Below, piece after piece: positions 44,289 to 52,431 of a stretch of 64,000 nucleotides of DNA (within the stretch, counting starts at the first letter, position 1; each line of letters starts with the position of its first letter). Origin of the DNA: JAODBQ01 sp047602055 (lineage in GTDB: Bacteria; Actinomycetota; Acidimicrobiia; Acidimicrobiales; Ilumatobacteraceae); NCBI GenBank assembly GCA_047602055.1, contig JASGIG010000001.1:4030001-4094000 (forward strand). Reading direction: 5' to 3'. The position numbers and the translations under genes are program-made. The notes below the pieces were generated by a model. It worked only from the letters and a program-made list of their open reading frames with translations, was not told the origin of the DNA and searched no databases.

Positions 44289-45644
44289 GTGGCAGCGGCT
44301 TGGACACCCTCTTCGTGGCAGGCGCGCCCTGCCGAGCAACAGCCGGACTGGCCCGACGTCGGTGCGCTCGACCGGGCCCTCAAGCAGATCGCCTCCTACC
44401 CGCCGCTCGTGTTCGCCGGCGAGGCCAGAGCGCTGCAGAGCTCGCTCGGTCAGGTGGCCGCCGGCAACGCGTTCCTCGTCCAGGCCGGTGACTGCGCCGA
44501 GAGCTTCGAGGAGTTCTCGGCGATCAACATCCGCGAGAAGCTCAAGGTCATCCTGCAGATGTCGGTCGTGCTGACCTACTCGCTCGGCGTGCCGGTCGTG
44601 AAGGTCGGGCGGATCGCCGGGCAGTTCGCCAAGCCGCGCTCGTCGGCGTTCGAGCAGATCGGCGACGCCCGGCTGCCGAGCTTCCGCGGCCACATCGTCA
44701 ACGACCCGACGCCCACCGACGCCGCCCGCCTCCCCGATCCGGACCGGCTCGTACAGGCATACCACCAGTCGTCGGCGACACTGAACCTGCTGCGGGCGTT
44801 CACCAAGGGTGGCTTCGCCGACCTCGGCCAGATCCACGTGTGGAACCAAGAGTTCGTCGCCTCCAGTCCGGAGGGCCAGCGCTACGAGCAGATCGCGTCG
44901 GAGATCGACCGTGCGCTGCGGTTCATGCGGGCCTGCGGCATCGACACCGAGGGCACTCACAACCTCCACGAGGTCGACTTCTACACGAGCCACGAGGCGC
45001 TGCTGCTCGGCTACGAGGAGGCCCTCACCCGGCAGGACTCGCTGACCGGCGGCTGGTACGACTGCTCTGCCCACATGCTGTGGATCGGCGAGCGCACCCG
45101 CCAGCTCGACGGCGCGCACGTCGAGTTCCTGCGCGGCGTCGGCAACCCGATCGGCTGCAAGATCGGCCCGACGTGCGGTCCCGAGTTCGTCATCGAGCTG
45201 TGCGAGCGGCTCAACCCGGCACGGATCCCCGGGCGGCTGACGCTGATCAGCCGGATGGGCGCCGACAAGGTCGAGGATGCGCTGCGCCCGCTGCTGCACG
45301 CCGTGCGCGGCGCCGGCCATCCGGTGGTGTGGGCGTGCGACCCGATGCACGGCAACACGATCACCAGCGTGTCGGGCCGTAAGACCCGCGCGTTCGACGA
45401 CATCATGGCCGAGATCGCCGGCTTCGTCCGCGCCCACCAGGCCGAGGGCACGTGGCCCGGCGGCATCCACGTCGAGCTGACCGGCGACAACGTCACCGAG
45501 TGCACCGGTGGCGCCGACAAGATCCTCGACTCGATGCTCGACGACCGCTACCAGACGATGTGCGACCCCCGGCTCAACGGCCGCCAGAGCATCGACCTCG
45601 CGTTCCACGTCGCCGAACTGCTGCGCACGACCGGCTTGGCGTAG
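44289..45644 (+). CDS. aroG: Class II DAHP synthase
   Basis: 451 residues from GTG 44289, where the family begins ([20 protein letters not shown]). Landmarks of the plant/actinobacterial class II enzyme follow: [102 protein letters not shown] and [18 protein letters not shown]. It condenses phosphoenolpyruvate with erythrose 4-phosphate, the first step of the shikimate pathway. Metal ligands Cys, His, Glu and Asp are in those motifs. Intact. A strong hairpin lies just upstream of the start. Confidence 0.96.
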   Translation: MAAAWTPSSWQARPAEQQPDWPDVGALDRALKQIASYPPLVFAGEARALQSSLGQVAAGNAFLVQAGDCAESFEEFSAINIREKLKVILQMSVVLTYSLGVPVVKVGRIAGQFAKPRSSAFEQIGDARLPSFRGHIVNDPTPTDAARLPDPDRLVQAYHQSSATLNLLRAFTKGGFADLGQIHVWNQEFVASSPEGQRYEQIASEIDRALRFMRACGIDTEGTHNLHEVDFYTSHEALLLGYEEALTRQDSLTGGWYDCSAHMLWIGERTRQLDGAHVEFLRGVGNPIGCKIGPTCGPEFVIELCERLNPARIPGRLTLISRMGADKVEDALRPLLHAVRGAGHPVVWACDPMHGNTITSVSGRKTRAFDDIMAEIAGFVRAHQAEGTWPGGIHVELTGDNVTECTGGADKILDSMLDDRYQTMCDPRLNGRQSIDLAFHVAELLRTTGLA

Positions 45645-45652
45645 CGGTCCTC

Positions 45653-45735
45653 GATCGTGCTTCGGTCGCAGCCAAGCTGCTCCCTGCGCCTGCCCTGCTC
45701 GCCGCCTCCGCTGCGGCCTCGGCGCTCGCCGCGTG
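45653..45735 (+). repeat. 3'-UTR repeat, family R2, copy 1
   Basis: Starts about 8 bp after the DAHP synthase stop. It shares about 80 bp with 57201-57281 at roughly 90% identity (words CGGTCGCAGCCAAGC, TGCTCCCTGCGCCTGCC, TGCTCGCCGCCTCCGCTGCG). Both copies follow stop codons in the same orientation. The frame of the next gene is open through it but contains no usable start there. Confidence 0.8.
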
Positions 45736-45784
45736 TTGGATCGGTGAGACCCTGGACGCGCTGCGGCTGACGGCTGAGTGGCCG

Positions 45785-46573
45785 GTGGCCAACGTCGCCG
45801 CAGCGGTCATCCGTCCCGACGGTGGCGTCGACACGATCGGTGACGTCGAGCACCGCTTCCGGCTGGCGTCGATTGCGAAGGTGCTCAGCGCCTGGGCGAC
45901 GCTGATCGCCGTCGAGGAGGGCATCGTCGCCCTCGACCAGCCGGCCGGTCAGCCCGGCTGTACGTTGCGGCACCTGCTCAGCCACGCCGGCGGCTACCCG
46001 TTCGACGGGGTCGAGCCGATCAGCCCGCCGGCGCGCCGGCGGATCTACAGCAACCGCGGCATCGAGCTGGCCGCGTCGATCGTCGCCGACACGGCGGCGA
46101 TGCCGTTCGCCGACTACCTGCGCGAGGCGGTGCTCGAGCCGCTCGGGATGGCGTCGACGGAGCTGCGCGGCTCGCCGGCACACGGCTGCTGGAGCACCGT
46201 CGACGACATGGTCGCGTTCGCCGTCGAGCTGCGCGACCCGCACCTGATCAGCGCGGCCACCGCGGCCGACGCGACGTCGATCCAGTTCCCCGACCTCGCC
46301 GGCCTGCTGCCCGGGTTCGGGCGCTACGACCCGTGCCCGTGGGGGCTCGGCGCCGAGATCCGTGGCCTGAAGACGCCGCACTGGACCGGATCACGCAACT
46401 CACCGGGCACGTTTGGACACTTCGGCGGTGCAGGTACCGTGCTGTGGGTGGATCCGGGGGTGGCAGTCGCTTGTGTCGCGCTCACCGACCGACCGTTCGA
46501 CGAGTGGGCCGACGAGGCCAAGCGCGCCTGGCCGGCACTGGCCGACGCGGTGATCGCCGAGGCCACGGCGTGA
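45785..46573 (+). CDS. Serine hydrolase (class C beta-lactamase/DD-peptidase fold)
   Basis: About 262 residues if GTG 45785 is the start. The conserved frame continues upstream (ETLDALRLTAEWPV) but has no ATG, GTG or TTG before reaching the R2 repeat, so the real start is uncertain. Catalytic motifs: SxxK in LASIAKVLSAW, YxN as YSNRG, and HxG in FGHFGGAGT. It resembles actinobacterial penicillin-binding-protein-like esterases/beta-lactamases rather than secreted AmpC, and no signal peptide is seen. Function could be an esterase, DD-peptidase or lactamase. Its 5' end may have been altered by the repeat. Confidence 0.85.
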   Translation: MANVAAAVIRPDGGVDTIGDVEHRFRLASIAKVLSAWATLIAVEEGIVALDQPAGQPGCTLRHLLSHAGGYPFDGVEPISPPARRRIYSNRGIELAASIVADTAAMPFADYLREAVLEPLGMASTELRGSPAHGCWSTVDDMVAFAVELRDPHLISAATAADATSIQFPDLAGLLPGFGRYDPCPWGLGAEIRGLKTPHWTGSRNSPGTFGHFGGAGTVLWVDPGVAVACVALTDRPFDEWADEAKRAWPALADAVIAEATA

Positions 46574-46622
46574 CCGGCCATCGTCAACGCCACGACCTGA
46601 TCGCCGGCCGTGGAGACACTGC

Positions 46623-47072
46623 GTGACACGGTTCCGCGCCGGCGACCGCATCCGCATGGAATGCACCGGCGAGGACGGGTTGCCGCTCGTCCGCTACGGC
46701 TTCGTCGGAGGCATCCCGACCGGCCTGGGACCGATCGTCGTGATGCTCGACGGCGACCTCAACGGCAGCATCGTCGATCCGACGTTCGTCAAGGCCGTCG
46801 AGCTGACCACCGTCGAGTTGCGGCTGTCGGGCACCGACCTGCTCGACGAGCCCTGCCTGCGCCGCGGCCTCGTCGGCCTGTGGCAGGCCGAGGCGGACGA
46901 GGCCGGCCTGGAGGTCGGTGGCCTGCGCCCGATCGGCGACGGCCTGCGTGACTCCAGCGACTCGTGGGCCCTCGCCGAGCTGACCTTCGGCGACGACCTC
47001 TACGTCCTCCACGCGATCCGCCTGCCGAACGACCCGGCGACGATCTGCGTGCGCGCCGACCAGGCGCGGTGA
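46623..47072 (+). CDS. Hypothetical protein
   Basis: 149 residues from GTG 46623. It starts MTRFRAGDRIRMECTGEDGL with a small beta-barrel-like N-terminus (RYGFVGGIPTGLGPIVVMLD) and has a helical, acidic second half (CLRRGLVGLWQAEADEAGLE). No catalytic motif and no family that I recognise. Clean codon use and a location 50 bp after the serine hydrolase suggest a real gene in the same transcription unit. Confidence 0.65.
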   Translation: MTRFRAGDRIRMECTGEDGLPLVRYGFVGGIPTGLGPIVVMLDGDLNGSIVDPTFVKAVELTTVELRLSGTDLLDEPCLRRGLVGLWQAEADEAGLEVGGLRPIGDGLRDSSDSWALAELTFGDDLYVLHAIRLPNDPATICVRADQAR

Positions 47073-47100
47073 GCGCCGCTCGTTCTCGTCGTTCGGTCGT

Positions 47101-47290
47101 TCAGATCATGACGACTCGGAACGCCTCGGCGGCGCAGCCCTCCGGGAGGCCGGCGCGGCCGATCCCGCGGTCGCTGCCACCGGCCTCGCCGCTGGCCACC
47201 AGGCAGTAGGTGACGGCAACGCCGGCGCCGGGGTGGGCGGTGACGACGAGCGCTCGCTCGATCTCGTCAGGTCGCAGCAGCCGGGCGCCG
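47101..47290 (-). pseudogene. PIG-L (LmbE) deacetylase remnant
   Basis: On the minus strand the frame RPDEIERALVVTAHPGAGVA and VTYCLVASGEAGGSDRGIG matches the beginning of a PIG-L-type N-acetylglucosaminyl deacetylase. The zinc-binding AHPDD segment has lost its DD and about 12 following residues. The remaining 200 residues of the enzyme are absent, and the frame stops at 47101. No start codon is apparent. It is a decayed gene with an internal deletion. Confidence 0.65.
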
Positions 47291-47339
47291 GTACGGGCAG
47301 CGCGCCCCGTGTCCCCCGCTGGGTACCGTGCCAGTCACC

Positions 47340-48113
47340 ATGTTCCTGATCTTCGGCGCCAAGGGGCGCTGGTCACGGTACCAGCACGACACCGGCGAGT
47401 TCTTCTGCCCGAAGTGCGGCGGCGACCGCCAGTGGGTGCGCTGCGTGCTGCGGCGCTGGTTCAGCCTGTTCTTCGTCCCGATCTTCCCGATGGGCAAGCC
47501 GGTCGTCACCGCCGTGCAGTGCACGACGTGCAACACCCGCTTCGACGAGGCTGCGCTGTCGCAACCGACGGCCAACGTGCTGACGACCGAACTGCAGGGC
47601 ACGATGCGCATCGCCGCCACCGAGGTCGTGCGCGCCGCCGGGCCGGTGACGAACGCCGCAGCTGTCGACGCGGTGCGCCAGCTCGGCCTGGCCGTGTACG
47701 ACGAGGGCTCGCTCGCTCACGACGTCGCCACGCTCGACGGCACCACGCTCGAGCCGCATCTCGCCTACCTCGGCGGGGCGCTGTCGCTACAGGGCCGTGA
47801 GCAGCTGCTGACGACGCTGGTCGGCGTCGCCCGCAGCGGTGGCGCCGACGCGCTCGGCATGGCTCGTCCCGTGCTGGAACGGATCGGGCAGGGCCTGGCG
47901 ATGAGCCCGGCACACGTCGCCGGCGTGCTCGCCGGGACGGCGACGGCGCCCGTCACCCCACCGGCCGGGCCGCCCACGTCGGGTGCACCGTCCACGTCGG
48001 GTGCACCGTTCGCCCCGCCGCCACCCGGCGCTGCGCCGGCCCCGGCAGCCGACGCCGGCTGGGCCGCGCCCCAGCCGCCCGACCCACCGTACCGCTCCGA
48101 CCCGCCCCGCTGA
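47340..48113 (+). CDS. Zinc-ribbon protein with TerB-like helical domain and proline-rich tail
   Basis: 257 residues from ATG 47340. FLIFGAKGRWSRYQHDTGEF is followed by a four-Cys zinc ribbon (FCPKCGGDRQW with CTTCNTRFDEAAL) with a hydrophobic segment between (WFSLFFVPIFPMG). Residues about 80-190 are helical and resemble a TerB-type fold (LAYLGGALSLQGREQLLTTL). The last 60 residues are Pro/Ala-rich and probably disordered. It is a conserved actinobacterial architecture with unknown role. The stop is followed immediately by the R1 palindrome. Confidence 0.75.
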   Translation: MFLIFGAKGRWSRYQHDTGEFFCPKCGGDRQWVRCVLRRWFSLFFVPIFPMGKPVVTAVQCTTCNTRFDEAALSQPTANVLTTELQGTMRIAATEVVRAAGPVTNAAAVDAVRQLGLAVYDEGSLAHDVATLDGTTLEPHLAYLGGALSLQGREQLLTTLVGVARSGGADALGMARPVLERIGQGLAMSPAHVAGVLAGTATAPVTPPAGPPTSGAPSTSGAPFAPPPPGAAPAPAADAGWAAPQPPDPPYRSDPPR

Positions 48114-48162
48114 TCTGCGTCAGCGCACAAACCGACGTGTACGTCTCTGCGCTGACACAAAG
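48114..48162 (+). repeat. 3'-UTR palindromic repeat, family R1, copy 2
   Basis: Directly after the TGA of the zinc-ribbon gene: TCTGCGTCAGCGCACA and TGCGCTGACACA pair around ACCGACGTG. It matches copy 1 (1468-1521, minus strand) with the same orientation relative to the preceding gene and the same distance from the stop codon. Confidence 0.7.
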
Positions 48163-48199
48163 CCCGAGGACGGCTCGGACGATGACGGGCGGGCCGCCG

Positions 48200-48508
48200 T
48201 CAATCCGGACCAGGCAATGCCTCGAACAGTTGGCCGGGCCGCGCGTCGACGAGCGTCGCGACGAGGCCGGCGAGATCGGACGTCTCCTCGACCGAGCGCC
48301 GCTGCCACTCACGGTAGGCGTCGACGGTGTCCCACTGGCCGATCACCACGTACCGTTCGCGGTCGTCGAGGCTGCGGTGCAGCGTGGCACCCCGGTACCC
48401 GGCGACGGCGGCCGGCCGGACCAGCATGCCGGTGCGCTCGAAGGCCGCTTCGAAGTCGTCGGCACGACCGGGGGCGACCTGGAAGGTGATGACGCTGGTG
48501 TAGCTCAC
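48200..48508 (-). CDS. Antibiotic biosynthesis monooxygenase (ABM) domain protein
   Basis: 102 residues from GTG 48508. SYTSVITFQVAPGRADDFEA, AAFERTGMLVRPAAVAGYRG and RERYVVIGQWDTVDAYREWQ form the ferredoxin-like ABM fold seen in small heme-degrading or quinone-forming monooxygenases. The typical W of the RYVVIGQWDT strand is present; the heme ligands of IsdG (N/H) are not evident. A cofactor-free oxygenase or simple stress protein is likely. Single gene. Confidence 0.85.
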   Translation of the reverse strand: MSYTSVITFQVAPGRADDFEAAFERTGMLVRPAAVAGYRGATLHRSLDDRERYVVIGQWDTVDAYREWQRRSVEETSDLAGLVATLVDARPGQLFEALPGPD

Positions 48509-48518
48509 TCGGCGGAAT

Positions 48519-48740
48519 CTAGGTCGGGCAACGACGACGGTGGCCGTGGCGGAACGGCCGAAGGTCTCGAGGCCGTGTGGCGGCGTCGAAGCGCAACGTG
48601 CTCGTGCCGATCCACCGCCAGGTGCCGGCGACGTCCGGCGTGATCCTCGCCGGTACGTCGGCCGCGGTGAGCTGGCCGATCGTGGCGACGGGCACCATCG
48701 GCCGGTCGAAGGTGATCGTGGCGAACGGGCGACGGGGATG
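48519..48740 (-). pseudogene. Bacterial alpha-2-macroglobulin N-terminal fragment
   Basis: The minus-strand frame PFATITFDRPMVPVATIGQL, TAADVPARITPDVAGTWRW and IGTSTLRFDAAT matches the Ig-like MG1/SbsA-type domain near the start of bacterial alpha-2-macroglobulins. The frame breaks after about 60 residues and nothing else of a 1500-residue protein is present. No start codon is apparent. A relic or misplaced fragment. Confidence 0.55.
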
Positions 48741-48839
48741 TCCCTGCTCGGTTGGGTGCGCGACACGCGCAACGGTCCGGCCGGCGTCGGCGCCAGCGGC
48801 CCCCGGTCGCCGATTCCCAAGTCGTGTACGATCCCGCGC

Positions 48840-50096
48840 ATGACACCAGTCGCAGTGCCGCTGGGATCGTTCGACCTGTCCGACCCTGCGTTCTGGATCC
48901 GCCCGCGCGACTACCGCGAGGGTGCCTTCGAAGCGCTGCGCGACGCGCCGCAGCTGCAGTTCTTCCAGGAGTGGAAGTACATCGACCCGACGATCCCGGT
49001 CGGCGCCGGGTACTACGCGCTGGCCCGCTACGAGGACGTGTGGCACGTCAGCCGGAACCCGCAGCTGTTCTGCAGCAGCCCTGGCTCGAACATCGCCGAC
49101 CTCCCGCAGGAGATGAACGAGTTCTTCGGGTCGATGATCAACATGGACGACCCGAAGCACTTCCGGCTGCGCTCGATCGTCTCCAAGGGCTTCACGCCGA
49201 AGCAGATCAACAAGGTCGAGGAGTACGTCCGGCACAAGGCGGCGGCGATCGTCGACGGCCTGCTGGAGCGGTTCCCGGAGGGCGAGTGCGACTTCGTCGA
49301 GGAGGTCGCCGCTCCCCTGCCGCTGCAGATCATCTGCGAGATGATGGGCATCCCGTCCGCCGACGAACCACTGATCTTCAACTGGACGAACGTCATCCTC
49401 GGCGTCGGCGACCCCGAGTACGCCACGACCCTCGACGAGCTGATGGCCGCGGCGATGGGGATGTTCGCCTACGCCCAGGCGCTCGGTGAGTCCCGCCGGG
49501 CGAACCCGACCGACGACCTGACGTCGGCGATGATGAACGCCGAGGTCGACGGCGAGCAGCTGACGCCGGCCGAGTTCGGCTCGTTCTTCATCCTCCTCGC
49601 CGCCGCCGGCAACGAGACGACGCGCAACGCGATCACCCACGGGATGTGCCTGCTCACCGAACACCCGGATCAGCGCCAGGTGTGGTTCGACGACTTCGCC
49701 GGGGTCGCCAAGACCGCCGTCGACGAGATCGTCCGCTATGCCACGCCGGTCATCCACTTCCGCCGCACCGTCACCGAGGACACACGCATCGGCGACACCG
49801 AGCTGCACGCCGGCGACAAGGTGGTGATGTGGTACGCCTCGGCGAACCGCGACGAGCGGGCTTTCACCGATCCGCACCGCTTCGACGTGCGCCGCCCGCT
49901 GCAACCCCAGCAGGCCGGCTTCGGCGCCGGCGGCCCGCACTTCTGCCTGGGCGCCAACCTCGCCCGCCGGGAGATCGCGGTGATGTTCGACGAGATCCGC
50001 CGGCGCCTCCCGAAGATGCGCACGATCGGCGAGCCCGCCTACCTCCAGAGCGCCTTCATCAACGGCATCAAGCGCCAGCGCTGCTCCTGGAGCTGA
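48840..50096 (+). CDS. Cytochrome P450
   Basis: 418 residues from ATG 48840. I-helix ILLAAAGNETTRNAITHGM (acid-alcohol pair AGNETT), ExxR in DEIVRYATPVIHFRRTV and the heme loop FGAGGPHFCLGANLARREI with the axial Cys. N-terminus is soluble, as in bacterial class I enzymes, which need ferredoxin and reductase encoded elsewhere. The motif set and length resemble the CYP125/CYP142/CYP124 group that oxidises sterols or branched lipids, but substrate assignment needs more than these motifs. Single gene, no redox partner adjacent. Confidence 0.93.
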   Translation: MTPVAVPLGSFDLSDPAFWIRPRDYREGAFEALRDAPQLQFFQEWKYIDPTIPVGAGYYALARYEDVWHVSRNPQLFCSSPGSNIADLPQEMNEFFGSMINMDDPKHFRLRSIVSKGFTPKQINKVEEYVRHKAAAIVDGLLERFPEGECDFVEEVAAPLPLQIICEMMGIPSADEPLIFNWTNVILGVGDPEYATTLDELMAAAMGMFAYAQALGESRRANPTDDLTSAMMNAEVDGEQLTPAEFGSFFILLAAAGNETTRNAITHGMCLLTEHPDQRQVWFDDFAGVAKTAVDEIVRYATPVIHFRRTVTEDTRIGDTELHAGDKVVMWYASANRDERAFTDPHRFDVRRPLQPQQAGFGAGGPHFCLGANLARREIAVMFDEIRRRLPKMRTIGEPAYLQSAFINGIKRQRCSWS

Positions 50097-50242
50097 GAGC
50101 CGAGGAGGCGCTGGCGGACCGGCGCGTGTTCCGCCTCGACGACACCGCGTGGGCTGCGTTCAACGCGGTCCTCGACCGGCCGGCAAAGCGCATTCCCGGG
50201 CTCGTCGAGCTGCTCGACGAGCCCGCGCCCTGGGACAGGTGA
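50097..50242 (+). pseudogene. DUF1778 (TacA-type) antitoxin, N-terminus lost
   Basis: The frame after the P450 stop reads ALADRRVFRLDDTAWAAFNA and VLDRPAKRIPGLVELLDEP, the C-terminal part of DUF1778 antitoxins that neutralise GNAT toxins. The ribbon-helix-helix half that should bind DNA (about 45 residues) is missing, and no start codon precedes it. Its stop overlaps the toxin GTG (GTGA), the usual antitoxin-toxin coupling. Confidence 0.72.
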
Positions 50243-50742
50243 AACCGCGCCAACCTCGTCCGCTCGAGCCGTCCGACAACACGTCGGACTTCGAATCCGG
50301 CGAAGCGCCGCTCGACCGCTGCCTCGCAGATCGAGCACTCGTCAACCACCTCGGCGACCTCGACCGGTGCTACGTCTGCGTGGACGGCGACACCCGGAAG
50401 ATCATCGACTTCTCCACGCTGCCGACGGTCGCCGTCGAGCACACGAACCTGTCAGGACGGATTCGGCGCAACGCCCTCGACCCGGCACCGGCCGTGCTGA
50501 TGGGACGACTCGCCATCGACACCTCGGCGCAAAGCGCTGGTCCCGGCAGGCTCCTCGTGCGCGACGCGATCCTCTCGACGCTCGCTGCCGCCGATCGCAT
50601 CGGTGTGCGCATCCTGCTGGGGCATGCATTGCACGATCCGGCCGCCGGGTCCTACGAGACGCTGGGATTCGAGCGCTCCCCACCGATGCCCTGCACCTGT
50701 ACCTGCCGCTGGCCGACGCCAGCGAGCTCACTGAACGCCTGA
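50239..50742 (+). pseudogene. GNAT (TacT-type) toxin, degenerate and frameshifted
   Basis: From GTG 50239: SDFESGEAPLDRCLADRALV matches the toxin's FxxGxxxLDxxLxxxA start, and LMGRLAIDTSAQSAGPGRLL corresponds to the acetyl-CoA loop. There the R/QxxGxG core reads SAGPGR, so the binding loop is altered. At about 50680 the frame shifts; the natural end (TDALHLYLPLADASELTERL) continues in another frame. TacT toxins acetylate aminoacyl-tRNA. Together with the truncated antitoxin this is a decaying toxin-antitoxin pair. Confidence 0.75.
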
Positions 50743-50779
50743 CGCAGCGCACCTCGATCTGCCAGGCAGTGTCCGTACC

Positions 50780-51457
50780 TCAGCGGGTGCGTTCGTCCTT
50801 GGCGAGGTGCTCGACGTCGCCGAGGCGGGTGAGGCTGAACGTGTAGCCGTCGGCCAGCTCCATCGACTCCAGGCGGGTGATCGAGGCGTGCGGGGTGACG
50901 AAGCGGTCCCACTCCCACGGCACCGGGACGAGGCCGAGCAGCAGGCTGAGCAACACGCCGTTGACGCCGGCGTGGGCGACGATCACCAGACGGGACTCGG
51001 GGCGGGCGATGTGCCAGACCGGCAGGATCTGCTCGGCCCGGAACATGCCCCGCTCGCCGAACCAGCCGGTCATGCCGCCGCGGACGCGCTCGACGAAGTC
51101 GCGCGACGGCTCCCCACCCTCGACGCCACGCCAGCGGTCCTCGGCAGCGCGGCGGCGCTCCTCCTCGTAGGCCTTGGCCGACAGCTCCGCCGGCGTGCCG
51201 TGCCAGTTCGGCTCGCGGATCTCGTGCAGCCAGTCCTCGACCACCTCGGGGCGGTCGAGCCGGCGAAGCAGCGGCTCGGCGGTCTGGCGGGCGCGGCGCA
51301 GCGGCGAGACGAGCACGTCGTCGAACTGCTCGTCGGCGAGCACCTCGCCGGCCAGGCGGGCCTGGCGCGTGCCCAACTCCGTGAGCTGCGGGTCGACGAC
51401 GTTCAGCCCGTTGCGGATCCACTCTGGTTGCCCGTGACGGACGAGGACGATCTCCAT
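50780..51457 (-). CDS. Histidine phosphatase superfamily protein
   Basis: 225 residues from ATG 51457. The catalytic RHG appears at the N-terminus (EIVLVRHGQPEW), DVLVSPLRRARQTAEPLL supplies the second Arg, and the distal His is in RLVIVAHAGVNGVLLSLLLG. This is the phosphoglycerate mutase-like phosphatase fold. Length and the insert with EPNWHGTPAEL resemble broad phosphatases such as CobC/GpmB relatives. Substrate unknown. Divergent from the DUF2510 gene. Confidence 0.92.
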   Translation of the reverse strand: MEIVLVRHGQPEWIRNGLNVVDPQLTELGTRQARLAGEVLADEQFDDVLVSPLRRARQTAEPLLRRLDRPEVVEDWLHEIREPNWHGTPAELSAKAYEEERRRAAEDRWRGVEGGEPSRDFVERVRGGMTGWFGERGMFRAEQILPVWHIARPESRLVIVAHAGVNGVLLSLLLGLVPVPWEWDRFVTPHASITRLESMELADGYTFSLTRLGDVEHLAKDERTR

Positions 51458-51514
51458 GACGACGTCGATGGTAGGCAGTCGGGCAGCGAGCGCGCCCGGT
51501 ATCTTCCCGAGCCG

Positions 51515-52255
51515 ATGAGTGAGCTCGGGCCGTCGGGATGGTTCCCGGACCCCTACGGGCGCTTCGAGCTGCGCTACTTCAACGGCCAGCGCTGGACCGG
51601 TGACGTCAGCGCCGGCGGCCGCCAGCTCGTCGACGCCGAGGGCACCGGCGCGTGGATCCCGCCGGAGCAGCGGCCGCGCCCACCGATGCGCAGCCGCGGC
51701 GTGGCGATCGCCGCGTTCGTCACCGCGGTCTGTGCGGCGACGACCGGCTGGATGCCACTCGTGTTCGGTGCCTCGGCGATCGCCGCGGTCGTCGGCTTCG
51801 TCCTCGGCATCGTCGGGCTACGCCGTGCCCGCGCCCAGGACGGCTACGGCCGGGACCTCGCCGCGTGGGCGGTCGCCCTCAGCGTCGCCGCCGTGCCGAT
51901 CTGCGTCGCCGGCTTCTTCTTCACCCGCTACGTCGTCGAGCAGGTCAACCGCTATGACGACCCGGGCCAGTACGCCCTGACGCACGACGAGTGCTCGCTG
52001 ACGAGCGGCACCGCGGTGTTCGCCGGGACGATCACCAACCAGGAGCGCGACACCCGCTCCTACGAGATGACCGTGACGTTCTCGACCGGCCTCATCGAGC
52101 TGTCCCACCGCTACGTCGACGTCGACGACGTCGGCCCCGGCGAGACGGTCTCGTGGCGCACAAGCGACACGGTGCAGACGTCGGCGACGAGCATCTCCTG
52201 CGACGTGATCGCCGTCCACGGCCCACCCCCCTTCGGCGTGAGGCCCAACGAGTAG
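51515..52255 (+). CDS. DUF2510/DUF4190-type membrane protein with extracytoplasmic domain
   Basis: 246 residues from ATG 51515. N-terminal GPSGWFPDPYGRFELRYFNG and QRWTGDV is the DUF2510 WxxDP..RYWDG..WT motif. Two membrane helices follow (VAIAAFVTAVCAATTGWMP; VVGFVLGIVGLRRARAQDG) plus a third (AVALSVAAVPICVAGFFFT). The C-terminal part has strands typical of an FxLYD-like fold (TAVFAGTITNQERDTRSYEM). A cell-envelope protein of unknown role, frequent in actinobacteria. Convergent with the ABC exporter. Confidence 0.82.
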   Translation: MSELGPSGWFPDPYGRFELRYFNGQRWTGDVSAGGRQLVDAEGTGAWIPPEQRPRPPMRSRGVAIAAFVTAVCAATTGWMPLVFGASAIAAVVGFVLGIVGLRRARAQDGYGRDLAAWAVALSVAAVPICVAGFFFTRYVVEQVNRYDDPGQYALTHDECSLTSGTAVFAGTITNQERDTRSYEMTVTFSTGLIELSHRYVDVDDVGPGETVSWRTSDTVQTSATSISCDVIAVHGPPPFGVRPNE

Positions 52256-52276
52256 GAGCGGGCCACGGACGAGGCG

Positions 52277-52431
52277 TGGGGGTGGTGCGGAGGGGGCGCT
52301 CCGAGATCCCCCTCCGCCGTGCGCCGACTCGCTTCGCGTGAGGCGCACCGCCAGCTGGGTGCGGCCGCAGGCCGCTCCTCGAAGCTCGACCGAGATGAGC
52401 GAGCGCAGCGAGCAAATCGAGGTCGAAAACG
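52277..52431 (-). repeat. Three-hairpin 3'-UTR element, family R3, copy 2
   Basis: Read on the minus strand it begins 2-3 bases after the stop of the ABC gene at 52432. Hairpin 1 GCGGCC-TGC-GGCCGC; hairpin 2 GTGCGCC...GGCGCAC with CGC-GAA-GCG at its tip; hairpin 3 CGGAGGGGG with CCCCCTCCG. Conserved blocks match copy 1, while stems 2 and 3 have different paired bases. It also contains one GAGCGAGCGCAGCGAGC word, the core of the 4.1-kb tandem repeat. Confidence 0.8.
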
